64,000 bases of DNA from Closterium sp. NIES-65 (taxonomy: Eukaryota; Streptophyta; Zygnematophyceae; Desmidiales; Closteriaceae): NCBI GenBank assembly GCA_948144175.1, contig CANXME010000388.1, forward strand, positions 39,572-103,571. The letters are read 5' to 3'. Shown piece by piece: positions 10,182-21,683 of this stretch. How positions within the stretch are numbered: position 1 is the first letter of the stretch; every line of letters begins with the position of its first letter. Both the position numbers and the translations under genes were made by a program. Below the pieces are notes generated by a model, which did not search any database, was not told where the DNA came from, and was given only the letters and a program-made list of their open reading frames with translations.

Positions 10182-11625
10182 TGGCGAACGCGCTCACCGA
10201 GATTCGTTGGCCCGTTTGCGCGGTGCTTGGCTTCGAGCCCTGAGCACTCAAAGCGACGAACCGCGATTACTTCCAAACCAACCGGAGGAGTGATCGGCAG
10301 CGTCCACCGCCAACCATATTCTTTCAACCCAAAACAGTTGTGATGTCCACCAATTTCATTGGTCAGCAGAATTCCGGACACTGATAGGGGGGACACCAAG
10401 CTTGTACACTTGATATGTCTTTTTCTCTACATATTGCTTGAAAAACCACTCATATACTGAAACCTTGAACATTTTGTGTGTGATCCCAAACCCAGTGCTA
10501 GGAAGTTTTACAGATGAATTATTAGAATAAACAACACATACAGGCAAATTATATACAGGAGCTATAAAAAGATAGGCATACATGCCAAATGTGGGGAGGC
10601 TTTGATACGGGTTCGGACGAGCGAAGTCCGAGGAAGAGAACCAATCATTGAGCATTCGTCGGCAAAAAATGAATTTGTGCTAGCAATTGAGGCCCAAATT
10701 AAGCCACCCAAAGATGTTTCACTCCACTCCGCGCCCGTATGGCATACAGTATAAAATTCTGAAGGCCAAATACGTCGTTATAAACTAGCAACGCTTGCAA
10801 CACAGCGATCACGAGTGTGCTGTGAGCCTCTGCCTTGAGGCGGTCCAAACTCCCCCAGTTCAGGTTTTACGTGTCCCGCCAAACGAGAACAAGTTCTGGT
10901 GGTGCCGGTGACAGCCAAAGCCGTCTTTTCTGGGTTTCACCGACTGGAAAAGACTTGGGAGAGCGCAGATTGGTCAGATTCAAACGACCGTCAAGACTTT
11001 TAACCAGCAGCCGGGAGATGTCACCTGCTTTTTTTTTTTAGATGCATACAAAGCGTCGGCACGGCAGTCGTAACTGCCGGGAGATGTCACTGTTTGATAA
11101 GGCCGTTCACCAAAAGCCACCGAACCGCGGATTGTGTAATCGCGCGCCCGTTTCGCGGTCAGACTTGCAATTTCGATCAGCACATTTCTCCCGCCCGCCC
11201 TTTTCCGCCAACCCAGTTTCCCATTGAAGAAGCCATCCGATCACCCACCCATTGCTTCTTCACTCACATGAGTCAGACTGGAACAACCAGCCGTTGTTGC
11301 TGGGACAAGGACGTCGCTTCTCAAGCACATAGCCAGCACATAACTGCTGACGTAGTCGAATCTATCGCTTATCTGAATATTCGGAAGCACAAGAAGGGAT
11401 CATTTATCGCTTCTTTTCCTCGTAGAACCACCTTCCTTCCGAGTTATGGACAAAGGTCCTTCAACGCATTAGAGAGTGACGAAGCGTTGGTATTGTCTGT
11501 TCGCCTGTACCTTCTCCTTTGATCATAGTAACTCGTTCTGTCGCTTCATCTGCTCCTCCTTATCTACGGTCACCTTGTCTCTGACGCGTGTCGAACAAAG
11601 ACGCTTTCCGTCGAGAACCTTCTGG
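10182..11625. other. Intergenic region and D2 upstream sequence
   Basis: No convincing gene. The part from about 11.1 kb shares blocks such as TCTCCCGCCC..CCTTTTCCGCC with the sequence upstream of D3 (13.6-13.8 kb), so the D2/D3 duplication includes promoter sequence. Confidence 0.5.
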
Positions 11626-13377
11626 ATGGCTTTCTTCCCGTGTCATCCGTCAGTCAGATTTCAACTGAGCCCGTTCACCCTCGCATCTAGCAGCGCCTTG
11701 CTTCTCGTACTGCTCGTATCGTCCACGTCAGATATCCCATCAATACCCGCCAGGCAGGGAAGCCTTCAGTCTTCCCGCAGCGCCGGTGTTTTTTTTCGAC
11801 TAGCTGAGGCCAGGGACTTACCAGACGAAACTCTTTTCGGCCGCCTAGGGCTGCAGAGGGGCTTGCTGAGTCGCGGGTCCGAATCTCATGACGGGAAACA
11901 AGTGACTGCTGACGCGGGGGAAACGGGAGTGGCGGAGAGATTCGCGGAGGAGAAGGACATGCGGGAAAGGAGGGTAAGGGAGCGAGATTTGCTGGGGATT
12001 CGACCCGGGTCGCCGGGGGCACAGCAGCAGCAGCAGCAGAAGCCGGAGAAGTGCGTCAAGTCGACCCTGCCGGGTTACACGGCGATGATCGCTCTGACTG
12101 ATTACGCAGGGTGCGTTCTCATCCGATGAGCACCTGCTAGAATGTTTTTCCCGTTACAATGCGCTGGAGCATAAGCACATGCACATGTGATTTCTTTGCT
12201 AGTCGATTTTTGAGTCGACTAAAAAATACGCAGGGTGCGTTCTCATCTGATAAGCACCTGCTAGATTGTTTATCCATTATGATGCGCTCGAGCATAAGCA
12301 CATTCACATGTGATTTCTTTGCTAGTCTTTCAAATCTCTTCGACGCGGAATCTCACTTCGTCCGCCTTCCAGTTATCCCGGTCCCCCTTATCCCCTTTTC
12401 CCTCTTCTGCCTCCCTCAACTGTCCCATTCTTCGATCGCGGACCCTCCTCGCAGGCTGTACTTTCATTTCAACGTGAAGGGCTCGACTCTCAAAGCAGCA
12501 GTGGAAGCGAGGACCATTGCAGATGGAGCGAGCAAGGGATGGTTTGCTATAGGCTTCTCCAAGACTGGCAAGATGGCGGGCTCCGATGTAGTTCTGGGAA
12601 ATTACGTTCCGTCCACCAATAAGAAGCTGCCCGTGGGCTCCAAGCCGGGAATTGGCGGTCCACAACCAAGGCCCATTGCTTACTTAAGTGCGACCGGTAC
12701 TAAGACTGACAACGGCACCAAGAGTGGTGGGACTGGGAAGAAGGGCAGCGAGGCTGGAATCGGGAGTACGAACAGCACGAAAGGTGGTAACAGTGGTAAC
12801 AGTAGCAACCCTGGCAGCGGTAACGTGGGCAAGGGCGGCAAGCACAAGGGCGCGTTGGTGGGAGCATTCAACATGCAGAGCCTCACCATGGGAACGTACG
12901 CAATGGCAGACAACTTTAGGATCGCGAACGCCTCCGTTACAGCCACGAAGAGAGGCACCGTTGTAAGGTGAGCCTTGGTTCATCAACAGCGTCTCCTGTG
13001 ACTGTTACATGATCCCTTCGTGCCTTGTGCCGTGAACCGTTTCAAAGTCTGAATTTCTTGCTTTCCCCTCCATTAACAGGTTCACGAGGAGCGGGCCTGG
13101 CGGGTCGGTGCCAGTGAAGTATGCTGGGCTCAACACGATCATCTGGTCCTACTCCTCAACTGGCGCAACCAAGGTGTTTGGAGGACATATGAGACACAGG
13201 TACGCGCCACAAGCAGGACAAAAAAATCGTGTGAACTGCATTTGTAATATCTTTCCTTTTTCACTGCCACACTTCCGGCTTCACTTTTCTGATTCCAAAC
13301 CGTGTATCCCATGTGCGCCTGTTGCCTACACATCATGCAGGGGCAGTGCAGTGGTAAATCTGGCGTGCAAAGTCTGA
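11626..13377 (+). CDS. D2: secreted DOMON protein with low-complexity insert
   Basis: Exons 11626-12110, 12455-12967, 13080-13199 and 13341-13377; all introns are GT-AG and phase 2, at the same protein positions as in D1. The product has 384 residues. A signal peptide (ASSSALLLVLLVSS) is followed by a charged linker of about 90 residues with six glutamines in a row. The DOMON body runs from C143 through LYFHF, SKGWFAIGFSKTGKM (Met202), then a Gly/Ser/Asn-rich insert (about 235-285), IIWSYSSTGATKVFGGH (His369) and RGSAVVNLACKV. Putative heme ligands Met202 and His369 and the C143/C382 pair match D1. The start at 11626 is chosen because it directly precedes the hydrophobic signal; the upstream frame is open but unlike any leader. 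Function is inferred as in D1. Confidence 0.8.
12103..12350 (+). repeat. 124-bp tandem duplication carrying the exon-1 splice donor
   Basis: The segment TACGCAGGGTGCGTTCTCATC occurs at 12103 and again at 12227 with about 100 bp of similar downstream sequence. The duplicated unit includes the last exon-1 bases and the GTGCGT donor, so D2 has two near-identical splice donors. Confidence 0.8.
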
Positions 13378-14100
13378 CCACTCGTGCAACTGATCTTGGA
13401 TATTGCAACCTTTTGCCATATACATAGCCATAGCTACGTTTCTAGACTGCAAGCTTTTGTCAAATACATGGCCATAGCTACGTTTCTGCTAGTTGCTGAC
13501 AAGGTTGGTAGTTACAGAAAATGCAATGACTTTTGAAACATTATTTTCTTACTAACTTGGGAAATACATAAGCTACAGAACCCTTGAAGCTCTTTTTGAA
13601 TGGCCCCTCTGTATCCAATTGTTGCCATTCCTTGCCATAGCGTACTCAGGCGAGCGCAGTCCAAAGCAGATGTACCGAATCGCGAATGGAATAAGCGAAT
13701 CGCAATTTGACTCGACCCCGTTTTGGAACTGCATTTTTGGGCGTCATTCCTCTCCCGCCCTTTTCCGCCGGCTCTTTTTTTCAACGACTGCTTCGCCAAT
13801 TCCTTAACAACACACAAGCCACACAACCAGCCATGATTGCCCGAAGCCAGAACACAAAGTCGTTTTATCCTGCACGTAGCCAGCACATAGACTGCTCGCG
13901 TATTCCAATCGGCCGTTTTTTTTTTGTCATACGTACGAGAAATCTCCCCTCAGTTTCCTGGGTCAGAGATCATTCCACTTCTTGACGAAGGTGCTTCGTT
14001 ATTCATCTCTAATCTCCTAGGTCTTTCTGTTCCCGCACTTCGAATCTACGGCAATCTCCTGTTCTCGAGTATCGCACGTAGACTCTACGTCAGACTTTTT
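13378..14100. other. D2-D3 intergenic region
   Basis: A directly repeated phrase CATAGCTACGTTTCT lies near 13430 and 13475, followed by sequence related to the D2 promoter. No gene is seen. Confidence 0.4.
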
Positions 14101-14118
14101 CAGTCAGAAACCGCCCTG

Positions 14119-15333
14119 ATGGCTTTCCGTCCAAGTCGTCCGTCAGTCAGTCTTCAACCCTACCCGTCCAACCTTTTTATAAAAAAGCACCTTTCTTTTC
14201 ATGGTATTGCTCTTATCATCCACGTCGCTTGACCCATCAAAACCCGCAGAGCAGGGATATCTTAACTCTGCCCGCAGTGCCCATGGTTGTTTTCCACTAG
14301 CCGAGGCCAGGGACCCAGCGGGACAAAACAAAATTGGTCGGTTTAGCCTTCAGAGAGGGCTCATGGGTCTCGAGTCCGAATCGCAAGGTAGGGAGGAGGT
14401 GACAGTTGGTGCGGGGGAAACGGGTTTGGGGGAGAGATTAGCGCAGGAGGAGGGGGTGCGCGCGACGGGGAAAAGGAAACGAAGTTTGATGGGGCTTCGA
14501 CCGGGATCGCAGGGGGGACAGCTGCAGCAGAAGCCAGCGAAGCGTGTCAAGTCGACCCTGCCGGGTTACACGGCGATGATCGCGTTGGCTGACTACGCAG
14601 GGTGCGCCTCCCATCGCTCGCTAGCATTTCACAACCATGTACCCAAAAATAGCGCCGCAGGGTGATTGCGTGTGTGGAGCCAAGGCTGTTGAGAGGCTAT
14701 CATCTTTCCAGTATAATCTGCGTTGGCAACGCGGATTGTCTCGTCCCTCACCCATTGTTTCCCGTTTCAAACCGTTTGCCTTAATTTTCCCCTTCCGCTC
14801 CTTCCTTTCGCTCTCCTCCTTGCCCGTTTCCTTGTCTGAATTCCCCCCATCCGCCGCCTCTGCAGTTCTCACCTGCCCTGTCGTCATTCCTCTTGACACT
14901 ACGTGCCCAGACCTGCGTGCCCGTTTCATTTTCAAAGAATATCGATTGTTTTTAGGGCGCCTGAGATAACGTTTTTTGCCTTCCTCGACACAATCCCTTG
15001 GTCATTCTTCAATTTGTATTGCAGGTTGTTCTTCCATTTCAAAGTGAAAGGCTCCACACTCAAGGCAGCAGTGGAAGCGAGGACCGTTGCTGATGGAGGC
15101 GCGAGCAAGGGATGGTTCGCTATAAGCTTCTCCAAGACCGGAAAAATGGCGGACTCGGATGTAATTCTGGGAAACTACATTCCCTACACCAATAAGAATC
15201 TTCCTGGGAGCCCCAAGCCGGGAAGCGGGGGCAGTCCGCAGCCAGGTGCGACTGGTACTACGACCGAAAACGGCACGGAGAGTGGTGGGACGGTGGAGGA
15301 AGGCAGTGGGCTTGGAAGCGGGAGTAAGGTGAG
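14119..15333 (+). pseudogene. D3 5' portion: frameshifted, truncated DOMON gene
   Basis: A D2 paralogue. The segment matching the D2 signal peptide begins with ATGGCTTTCCGTCC at about 14119, but the frame is shifted and stops at 14232; the D2-like frame resumes from 14201. Exon 1 ends at 14601 (GACTACGCAGG before GTGCGC). Exon 2 starts at 15025 and encodes LFFHFKVKGSTLKAAVEAR and KGWFAISFSKTGKM, so the putative Met ligand is kept. It then breaks off after a short Gly/Ser stretch, missing about 60 residues present in D2, just before a GTGAGT at 15334. The two final exons are not nearby; a matching pair lies at 41403-41772. With the lost signal peptide, the deletion and the 26-kb split, D3 is almost certainly dead. 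Confidence 0.75.
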
Positions 15334-15667
15334 GTGAGTTTGTGTGTGTCATGTCTTGTGTTCATCGCGAAATTTCGAGTGAGCACAAATGTGACACGGT
15401 AGCTTTTCCTGCGGAAAAGCTTTGGAAAAGCTTCGGGAAACCTTCGGCGCGCACATTTGGCCCCAAATGGCCAAAGTGACATTGCAGCAACAAATCTCAA
15501 TTGTCGCCTATGCAACTATGACGTCACAACTATGCCCTTAGTTAATCATGGACAAACATGATCCAGGCCATATCCCACTGCATTTCTCATAGTATGGGCT
15601 ATTAATGTATAGTCGTAATCACAACTACCATGAAGTCGAGGCGCACGAGGCAGAGCTCCAAAATCCA
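15334..15667. other. Junction between D3 and the Plavaka-like region
   Basis: A clear transposon terminus was not found by eye. The part near 15400-15460 is rich in GGAAAAGC/GCTTTTCC words. The stop codon of the minus-strand transposase lies at its right edge. Confidence 0.35.
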
Positions 15668-18600
15668 TCAATCGATCAGAGCAAACCTATTGAGTAGCAG
15701 CTCTCTAGGATTTGTGAACGACTTGCACACATGGACAATACGCTCGATCGATGCAACTTCAATTATCCCGTGCGTGGCCTCCCTCCGCCCCGGCACCAGT
15801 TGGGGGCAAGTCTGTGGACACACCCCCTCCTCCTCGTAATACTTCACGAAAACGTATGCACCCTCCCCCCCGCTGCCATTCACCGCCCTGAAAATACAGA
15901 GGCACCGCGCATACCACCACTTCTCCTCCTCCTCCCTCTCTCCCGGGATTGCAATGTCGGTGAACCAGTTCTCCTTCGGGCTTGCTTTCACGAACATCGC
16001 CTTCGGCACCAAGTACCCCCCTTTCGTGCTAGGGATGGCCACTGCTGTGTGCACCTGCTGTGCATGGGTGGGTTTTCACGAGGATCGTTACATTGTATCG
16101 CGATACCTTTCCACATGCGTCTCCCATTCACAGCGCACTAACCTGATTTACAACTAGATCCACCCGCCCAAGTTAACAGCAAAACACGGTATCTCATCAA
16201 CACACGTGCAGTCTGCATGCCTTCCGCGGCCATTAGTGTCGCCATGTTGTCGAACTCGCTCCCCACCGTCTCCCTGTACAGCGTGCGCATTGGATCGTCA
16301 TCCGTCATGAGACACATGGCCTTGCTGGTGCGGGTCAGCGCGGGCTTCATGTTGCGCACAGCCTGTGTGGTGGATTGTGAGCACGGATGGGAGGAAATGG
16401 TGGCGTGATTAGTTTTAGACAGCACGCACACCTGTGTGTCTTTTACAAACGCCACCTACACTAAGAAAGCGACGGGTGATGTACCTCTCGCAATGCGGTG
16501 TAGTATGTTCTCCCACCACCCGACAATGCCGCAATCTCCCTTGTGATCTCGCGCTGTGTCTCCTCCTCCACAATCCTCCTTGGTATGTCTTTCCAGTTGC
16601 TTCCACGCACGGGGCCTTTCACTGTGCCCTTGTGGGTATGCTCCCACAGCTTCGTCGAATACTCATGCGGCAAACCCCTCATGGATATGCCATCAATGAG
16701 GTGCACTACTTCGCGGAGCTTCACAAAGTTCCACTTCGACTTCTACTTCGGGAAAGCCGCCTTCAGTGCAGCAACCAGCCTACACGAACGTGTTGACACA
16801 TCGTAATGAGCGCATTCTACTAGCAGCATATTTGGGGAACAACGCCAGTAATAGTACAAATACGTCGTCCTGCAATTATACTCACGAGATTCCATGTTGC
16901 CTTGCGATAGCGAGGGTCAGCCCCGTGTGCTTGGTCATGGCCAGCAGGGACTTGTAGAAGACCGCATAGTAGCGGAAGGCACGAACCTCTTTGTCCCTCT
17001 GGTCCCGTTCCTCCGCAGAGCGCCCCACACACAGGTCCGAAATGATAATTGGGAAAACTTGCATCATGCCACGATACTCGAAAGCTGCGTAATTCGCCCC
17101 GCTGCAGAAAAAGGTGGAGCCATCCGGGATGCACACCAGGACACTCCTTGTGTCGCCCTTCACTCCAAACTTGCGGCTGTTCCAGGCACCAAGCACCCAT
17201 AGGCAACGCAATGCAAAAGTTTCCGTGGTGAGATCCGCCACGGGCGTAGTACCGCATACAAAACAATGCACGGTAGCTCCGAGTACTCATTGATCAAACC
17301 CTCGTATCTCGGCCTTCGTCTTCCCCTCCATGAAACAGGTAGCCATATGCACCAGCACCCGAGAATCCAGCACATGCAATATGTTGCCAACAACAGCCAG
17401 GAAAACGTTACCCCACTTCATCTCAGAGAAGTTCCAGCGCTCCAGAACGCTATGCACATTCGAGGGCGATGTCAGACTGGTCGTAACGGTCAACAATACG
17501 CCTCAAGGATCATGTGCCTACAAGATGCCTGAACAATCATGTGCCCAAAAGATGCCTCAAGGATCATGTGCCTACAAGATGCCTGAACAATCATGTGCCC
17601 AAAAGATGCCTCAAGGATCATGTGCCTACAAGATGCCTCAAGGATCATGTGCCTACATAACAATCACGTGCCTACAAGATGCCTCAACAACCATGTGACT
17701 TGCCACACATGAACACATCGCGCGCACCGTGATCGGATGCGAAGACCACCTGGCCTGGACCGCTGCAGCTTCGTCCACCGTCTTTGCGCTCAGTATCATC
17801 GCCACCGCGTGCCGCTCTCTCTTCACTGTGCGCACTATGTACTCGTTGGACAGGTCATGGAGGTGCGCCCTCTTGATGTAGCAGCTCGAGCACGGTCTGT
17901 GCGAAGCCTGCTGCATCGTTGTTGTGGCCCGGCACCCTTCCGGATAGTCGCCGACGAATGCATATAGGCATGGATATGCCTTCACCACACCTCCGCGCCC
18001 GTCTGACACATCAAAGAGTCGAAGCGGACCACAGCATGCACAATGTAAAGGCTCGATGGCTTTCAATCGCCGACCATGAACCCCATCGCCGCCAACGGCC
18101 TACATCATACATTCAGACCACTTACTCGCGGCTCTCTCGCATCAACGGACCCATCACAATGCGATACGCCTCCTGATACACCCGAGTCTTCTCCGTCGCC
18201 GATGCCCACTCTGGCGGAAAAGGGAGCACACCCACTAGAGCGTGCCCTGGCTCACGCCATCGTAACTTATCCGGGACATTGGCCAAACCCATCAGCATTG
18301 GCCATGCCTGTAGGCGTCCGTTCCCTGACGCGTAGGTGTTGTCGCTGTACGAGGTGACACCCAGCACAATTGAATCCTCCTCCAGCAGTTCCGCCTGACA
18401 ACGACACAACGTGACCCAGTAAGTCAGACCAAGTCACACCGTCGCCCCATGTGATGCGGCAGGAACTTGTGCATCTACTTGCCTGCGCCTCTTCCAGCCA
18501 TGTCCCTGTGTCGGGCGTACTGAAATGTCTCGTCTCTATTGTATCCTCCAGATCTCGCCGCGGCCTTTTGACAAATCCCCTGACATTCACAAATGTCTTC

Positions 18601-19678
18601 ACCATCTTCTGCGCTATCTGTCCAAACAGAGGCGGCAAAACCATTTCTTGAGTCAGTACATAAACAGGCAGAGACCTGTCAGTAGATCTGCACTGTGGAT
18701 GCCCGATTGATCCTGGAGAGGGTTACAGGCGCCTTCGCCTGGGGGGTTATGGGCGCACTGACCCGCCACTGAAAAAAAGCCCTTTTATCCCAATGGTCTA
18801 GTGGTTGGGATTCTGACATGGTATCAGAGCGGTCTCGGGTTCGATTCCCGGTGTATGCACATGTAGGCCATTGCCGCTGTGCTTAGTCCTGGGCCTCCCA
18901 GTGTGGGGGGGTGTCAGTAGATCTGCACTGTGGATGCCCGATTGATCCTGGAGAGGGTTACAGGCGCCTTCGCCTGGGGGGTTATGGGCGCACTGACCCG
19001 CCACTGAAAAAAAGCCCTTATATCCCAATGGTCTAGTGGTTGGGATTCTGACAAGACCCGCCGGCTCGTTACTGCACCCATCATCAATCGCTCACCAGCT
19101 TGGTGTCCTTGTACAACAGTTCTAGCATCTGAGACCTTCCTCCGGGCCCCCGCACCTTGATCTCTGCCTTGAGCCACGGCACCATGTCGTCGGGCGCGTG
19201 TTCCTCCCCATACTGCCTCACGTCCGCGACTTTCTACCAGCGACGAACCGCGACAGGATCGTATCCCGGGTGGTTGAATATGTGCAACACTCTATTTATT
19301 TCTCTGTCCAATAAATCCCGCATCCTTAAAGAACAATTACAGCTCGTTTAGTGTATTGAACAGGTCGCCAACTGTGGAAACCGATCCATCGTCCGACGAC
19401 GACACATAACCGCGCACAAAGTCCGCGCGCTCAGGGACCTCTATGAGATATCGGAACAGCGAGTCCGCGGAGTGGGGGCTACTCGGGACAGACTCACTGT
19501 TCGAATGATGCGGGCTACTTCTGACCGAGGCCAAAGCCTCCGCCAACGCCTCCACCACCCTACTCTCTAACTTGGCAAGCAGCGTGTCCCTGCACGTGTC
19601 ATTTCGATACAGATGGATCCTCAGCAAGTTGTCTGAGCAAAGTTCCTGGACACATGCACCGCACCTGTTCCCTGCCAT
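15668..19678 (-). CDS. Plavaka-like (CACTA-related) transposase, multi-exon
   Basis: Read from 19678 leftward. Exon 1 (19678-19341) starts MAGNRCGAC with a C-x2-C...H..C zinc motif and an acidic/Ser region. Then 19233-19096 (WLKAEIKV..LELLYKDTKL), 18646-18483 (ending with a GC-AG type donor, GCAAGT), 18394-18126 (SYSDNTYASGNGRLQAWPM.. GLANVPDKLR), about 18066-17760 (YAFVGDYPEGCRA..PCSSCYI), 17500-17290 and 17270-16880 (VGNILHVLDSRVLVHM), 16724-16490 (HEYSTKLWEHTHKG, GSNWKDIP), and a C-terminal part 16054-15668 (CLCIFRAVNG, HGIIEVASIERIVHV). The order of Asp-rich 'SD-T', 'GD-P', CxxC, 'LH--D' and 'LxExxH---' segments matches Plavaka transposases as I know them. A TRIM lies in one intron. Several exon edges are approximate, so intactness is unproven. 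Confidence 0.7.
17502..17697 (+). repeat. 27-bp minisatellite within the Plavaka gene
   Basis: About seven units alternate between TCAAGGATCATGTGCCTACA-type and TGAACAATCATGTGCCCAAA-type sequence, each closed by AGATGCC. It lies between transposase exons, most likely in an intron. Confidence 0.85.
18677..18818 (+). repeat. TRIM left LTR
   Basis: 142 bp, TG...CA ends, followed immediately by the primer-binding site. Confidence 0.95.
18787..18858 (+). other. tRNA-like sequence spanning TRIM LTR and primer site
   Basis: An A-box-like TGGTCTAGTGGT (18794-18805) and a B box GGTTCGATTCC (18838-18848) start 44 bp apart, the spacing inside a tRNA. Between them TCTGA-CATGGTA-TCAGA folds as a 5-bp stem with a 7-base loop, like an anticodon arm, and the T-arm can pair. 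The acceptor ends (ATCCCAA and TGTATGC) do not pair, so this is not a working tRNA. Confidence 0.7.
18912..19053 (+). repeat. TRIM right LTR
   Basis: 142 bp, one base different from the left LTR (CCTTATATCC instead of CCTTTTATCC), followed by the TSD AGACC. Confidence 0.95.
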
Positions 19679-20564
19679 GTGACCTAATCTACGCACCCAC
19701 CCCTACCCAAGGGCCGTACCCTGACTTCCCCTCTAGTCCCCCCTTGCCTACCGACCCGTCATGCATGTTCTACACTACACGCAGGACCACCTATGCGCTC
19801 TTTGCGCCACTCACGACCTGCATCCAGCCACCGAAACCGCGGACTCTACTTCTCGCGCACCGCCGAGCATCCTATTATTCTGCTTACCATTAAGGCATCT
19901 GAGGATCATCTGTATACCTACTACGCCACCCCACTATCACCGGTTGTATAATGGCGGCTAGACGACATCGTGCAAGCACGATGGGCGGAGAGTCTGTGCG
20001 GTCAGCCTTATCCGTAACGAGAAATCCTAACCGGCTCAAATGTCTACGGTAAGAATTCCCCTCGTTGAGTATCCACTTCCCGCTTTCAGGGTTTGTGGTT
20101 ACACCACTGAGGGTGTATACTTGATACAGCAGAGCAACGGGCATCAATGATACCACTTCGTATGTATTTGATGCACAATCCCGCTACATTAATACACATA
20201 AACGCCAATTACTACAACAAAAGCCAACTCATATTCAAAACCGCCCTGGTCTCCTCCCACCATTACAGGCACATAGAGTCAGAAGAGCATAATAGTAATC
20301 TACTACAAATCCATCTTCTCCAAAACTCCAGACTTTCCAAGTACCGCAATCTTCTCCATACTGCCACGCCGGGGTTATCTCATCAGTAGTAGCTATAACG
20401 GTGTTCACGCCTGCTACGACATGACCGCATGAGTCGATCTAGCACATTTAACAAAAGCAATGCTCCATCGACATTGTCGGACCTGGTAGCATCTGCCATA
20501 ATGGACCAACGACAACTTGTGAGGCAATGTGAAGCATCAGCCACGGCAAATAACATGACGTCCC
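19679..20564. other. Interval in the Plavaka-like region, no clear gene
   Basis: Only short ORFs are seen. A minus ORF at 20156-19890 could be an exon but shows no motif. Confidence 0.3.
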
Positions 20565-21371
20565 CTACCTTCTGAGTCCACGACGTGCGTACGCCTGCGC
20601 CTCACGCGGCGCCGCCCGTGCTCGTGGGTACTTTCCTCCGGGCATCCTAAACGACATGTATGCAGCGCAAGTTTCAAAACGTGCAGCAGTGTTCCCATCA
20701 ATGGCAGCACGCAGTAAAGCAATTTGTGGTGTCTGTGACGCACCTGTATGTGTCTGCACGTGCATTGTAGGAGTTGCGGCGCTAGACACGCAAGCATCCG
20801 GGGCCCCGTACGCGGAGCTCAATTGGGCGTTGTTTGGAGGGTCGGACCCTCCCGTCTCAACGGGCACATTATTCGCGTCGCCTCTGTTGCCCCCGAAGAA
20901 AAAGTCGAAGAGATCATTCACGCGGGTGGAACCTTCTCGTGCATTGGCCGGGGGATCTCCGCGCTCCGCACCCGCGGCTATTTCCTCAACCCGCTCCGTT
21001 TCCGGGCTATAAGGGGGAGAATGTGCAGCATTTACATTCATCCCCGCTGATATCTTCTTTTCAGGTCCCGTGCCCGGCTGCTTAGCCCCCGCGACTCCCT
21101 CCTCCGTTTGGTTATCAAAGGAGTGTTCCACCGGCTGTCGGCCATTTACCGAGTGCGGCTCGGGTGTTACAGTCACCAGGACGGTTTTATCCTGACTAAT
21201 ATCCACAACAGCTCCTATATCACCACACGCTGGCGGAGCCTGCGTTCGCGTGCCATCGCGATCAACGGTACTACTGAGTAGCTTGTAGATGTGTCGCTCC
21301 GCTTCCTTAGTGTCGTTGCTTCTAGGGGAAGCCATACATGGCATTAGGTTAGGGTTTGACGGAATATCCAC
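20565..21371 (-). CDS. Unrecognised ORF in the Plavaka-like region, 268 codons
   Basis: A single open frame on the minus strand. The ATG at 21371 gives the longest frame; an internal Met (MASPRSN, about residue 13) is an alternative. The N-terminal third is hydrophilic, the middle is Pro/Glu-rich, a short FDFFFGGN patch follows, and the C-terminus is Arg-rich (ARAAPREAQAYARRGLRR). No family is recognised. It lies on the same strand as the transposase and may be an accessory gene of that element or an exon of a larger one. Confidence 0.4.
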   Translation of the reverse strand: MDIPSNPNLMPCMASPRSNDTKEAERHIYKLLSSTVDRDGTRTQAPPACGDIGAVVDISQDKTVLVTVTPEPHSVNGRQPVEHSFDNQTEEGVAGAKQPGTGPEKKISAGMNVNAAHSPPYSPETERVEEIAAGAERGDPPANAREGSTRVNDLFDFFFGGNRGDANNVPVETGGSDPPNNAQLSSAYGAPDACVSSAATPTMHVQTHTGASQTPQIALLRAAIDGNTAARFETCAAYMSFRMPGGKYPRARAAPREAQAYARRGLRR

Positions 21372-21683
21372 ACAGTGTCACATGACTCATTGTCTTTGCC
21401 TCCCAAACACCGAGGCCACGTCGGAAGCCATATCCATCCGCGATAACGCTGGGACAACTCTCGCTATTTGGGCATGTGCACTCGATTTGATCACGGTGTT
21501 TGTAGTACAACGTGTAAAAAGAAGTTCGTGAGTGATAAAAGACCCACACAATACTCTACGCACGGTACACATGCTAAAGCATATCTCCATCTAACAATGG
21601 CAAATATCCCAAAGTTTCTGAAACATAGTAAACGAACTCCATAGCAACCCAAGGCCATGCGCCAGTAATTACATTGCGCCAGT

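Larger units (their letters stand above)
18677..19053 (+). mobile_element. TRIM: 377-bp miniature LTR retrotransposon
   Basis: Two direct 142-bp LTRs (18677-18818 and 18912-19053) begin TGTCAGTAGATC and end GATTCTGACA and differ at a single base. Between them lie only 93 bp: a perfect 12-base primer site TGGTATCAGAGC (18819-18830) directly after the first LTR, and a G-rich polypurine tract before the second. The 5-mer AGACC flanks both sides (18672-18676, 19054-19058). It has no coding capacity and must use proteins from another element. It sits in a presumed intron of the Plavaka-like transposase. Confidence 0.95.

Noticed and set aside
9905-10243. Twin ORFs in inverted arms of the palindrome as a gene pair
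   Set aside because: Identity follows from the TIR symmetry, and there is no domain or start context supporting translation.
18787-18858. A functional tRNA gene (anticodon-like TGG)
   Set aside because: A/B boxes and anticodon-like arm are present, but the acceptor ends do not pair and the sequence straddles a TRIM LTR and primer site.
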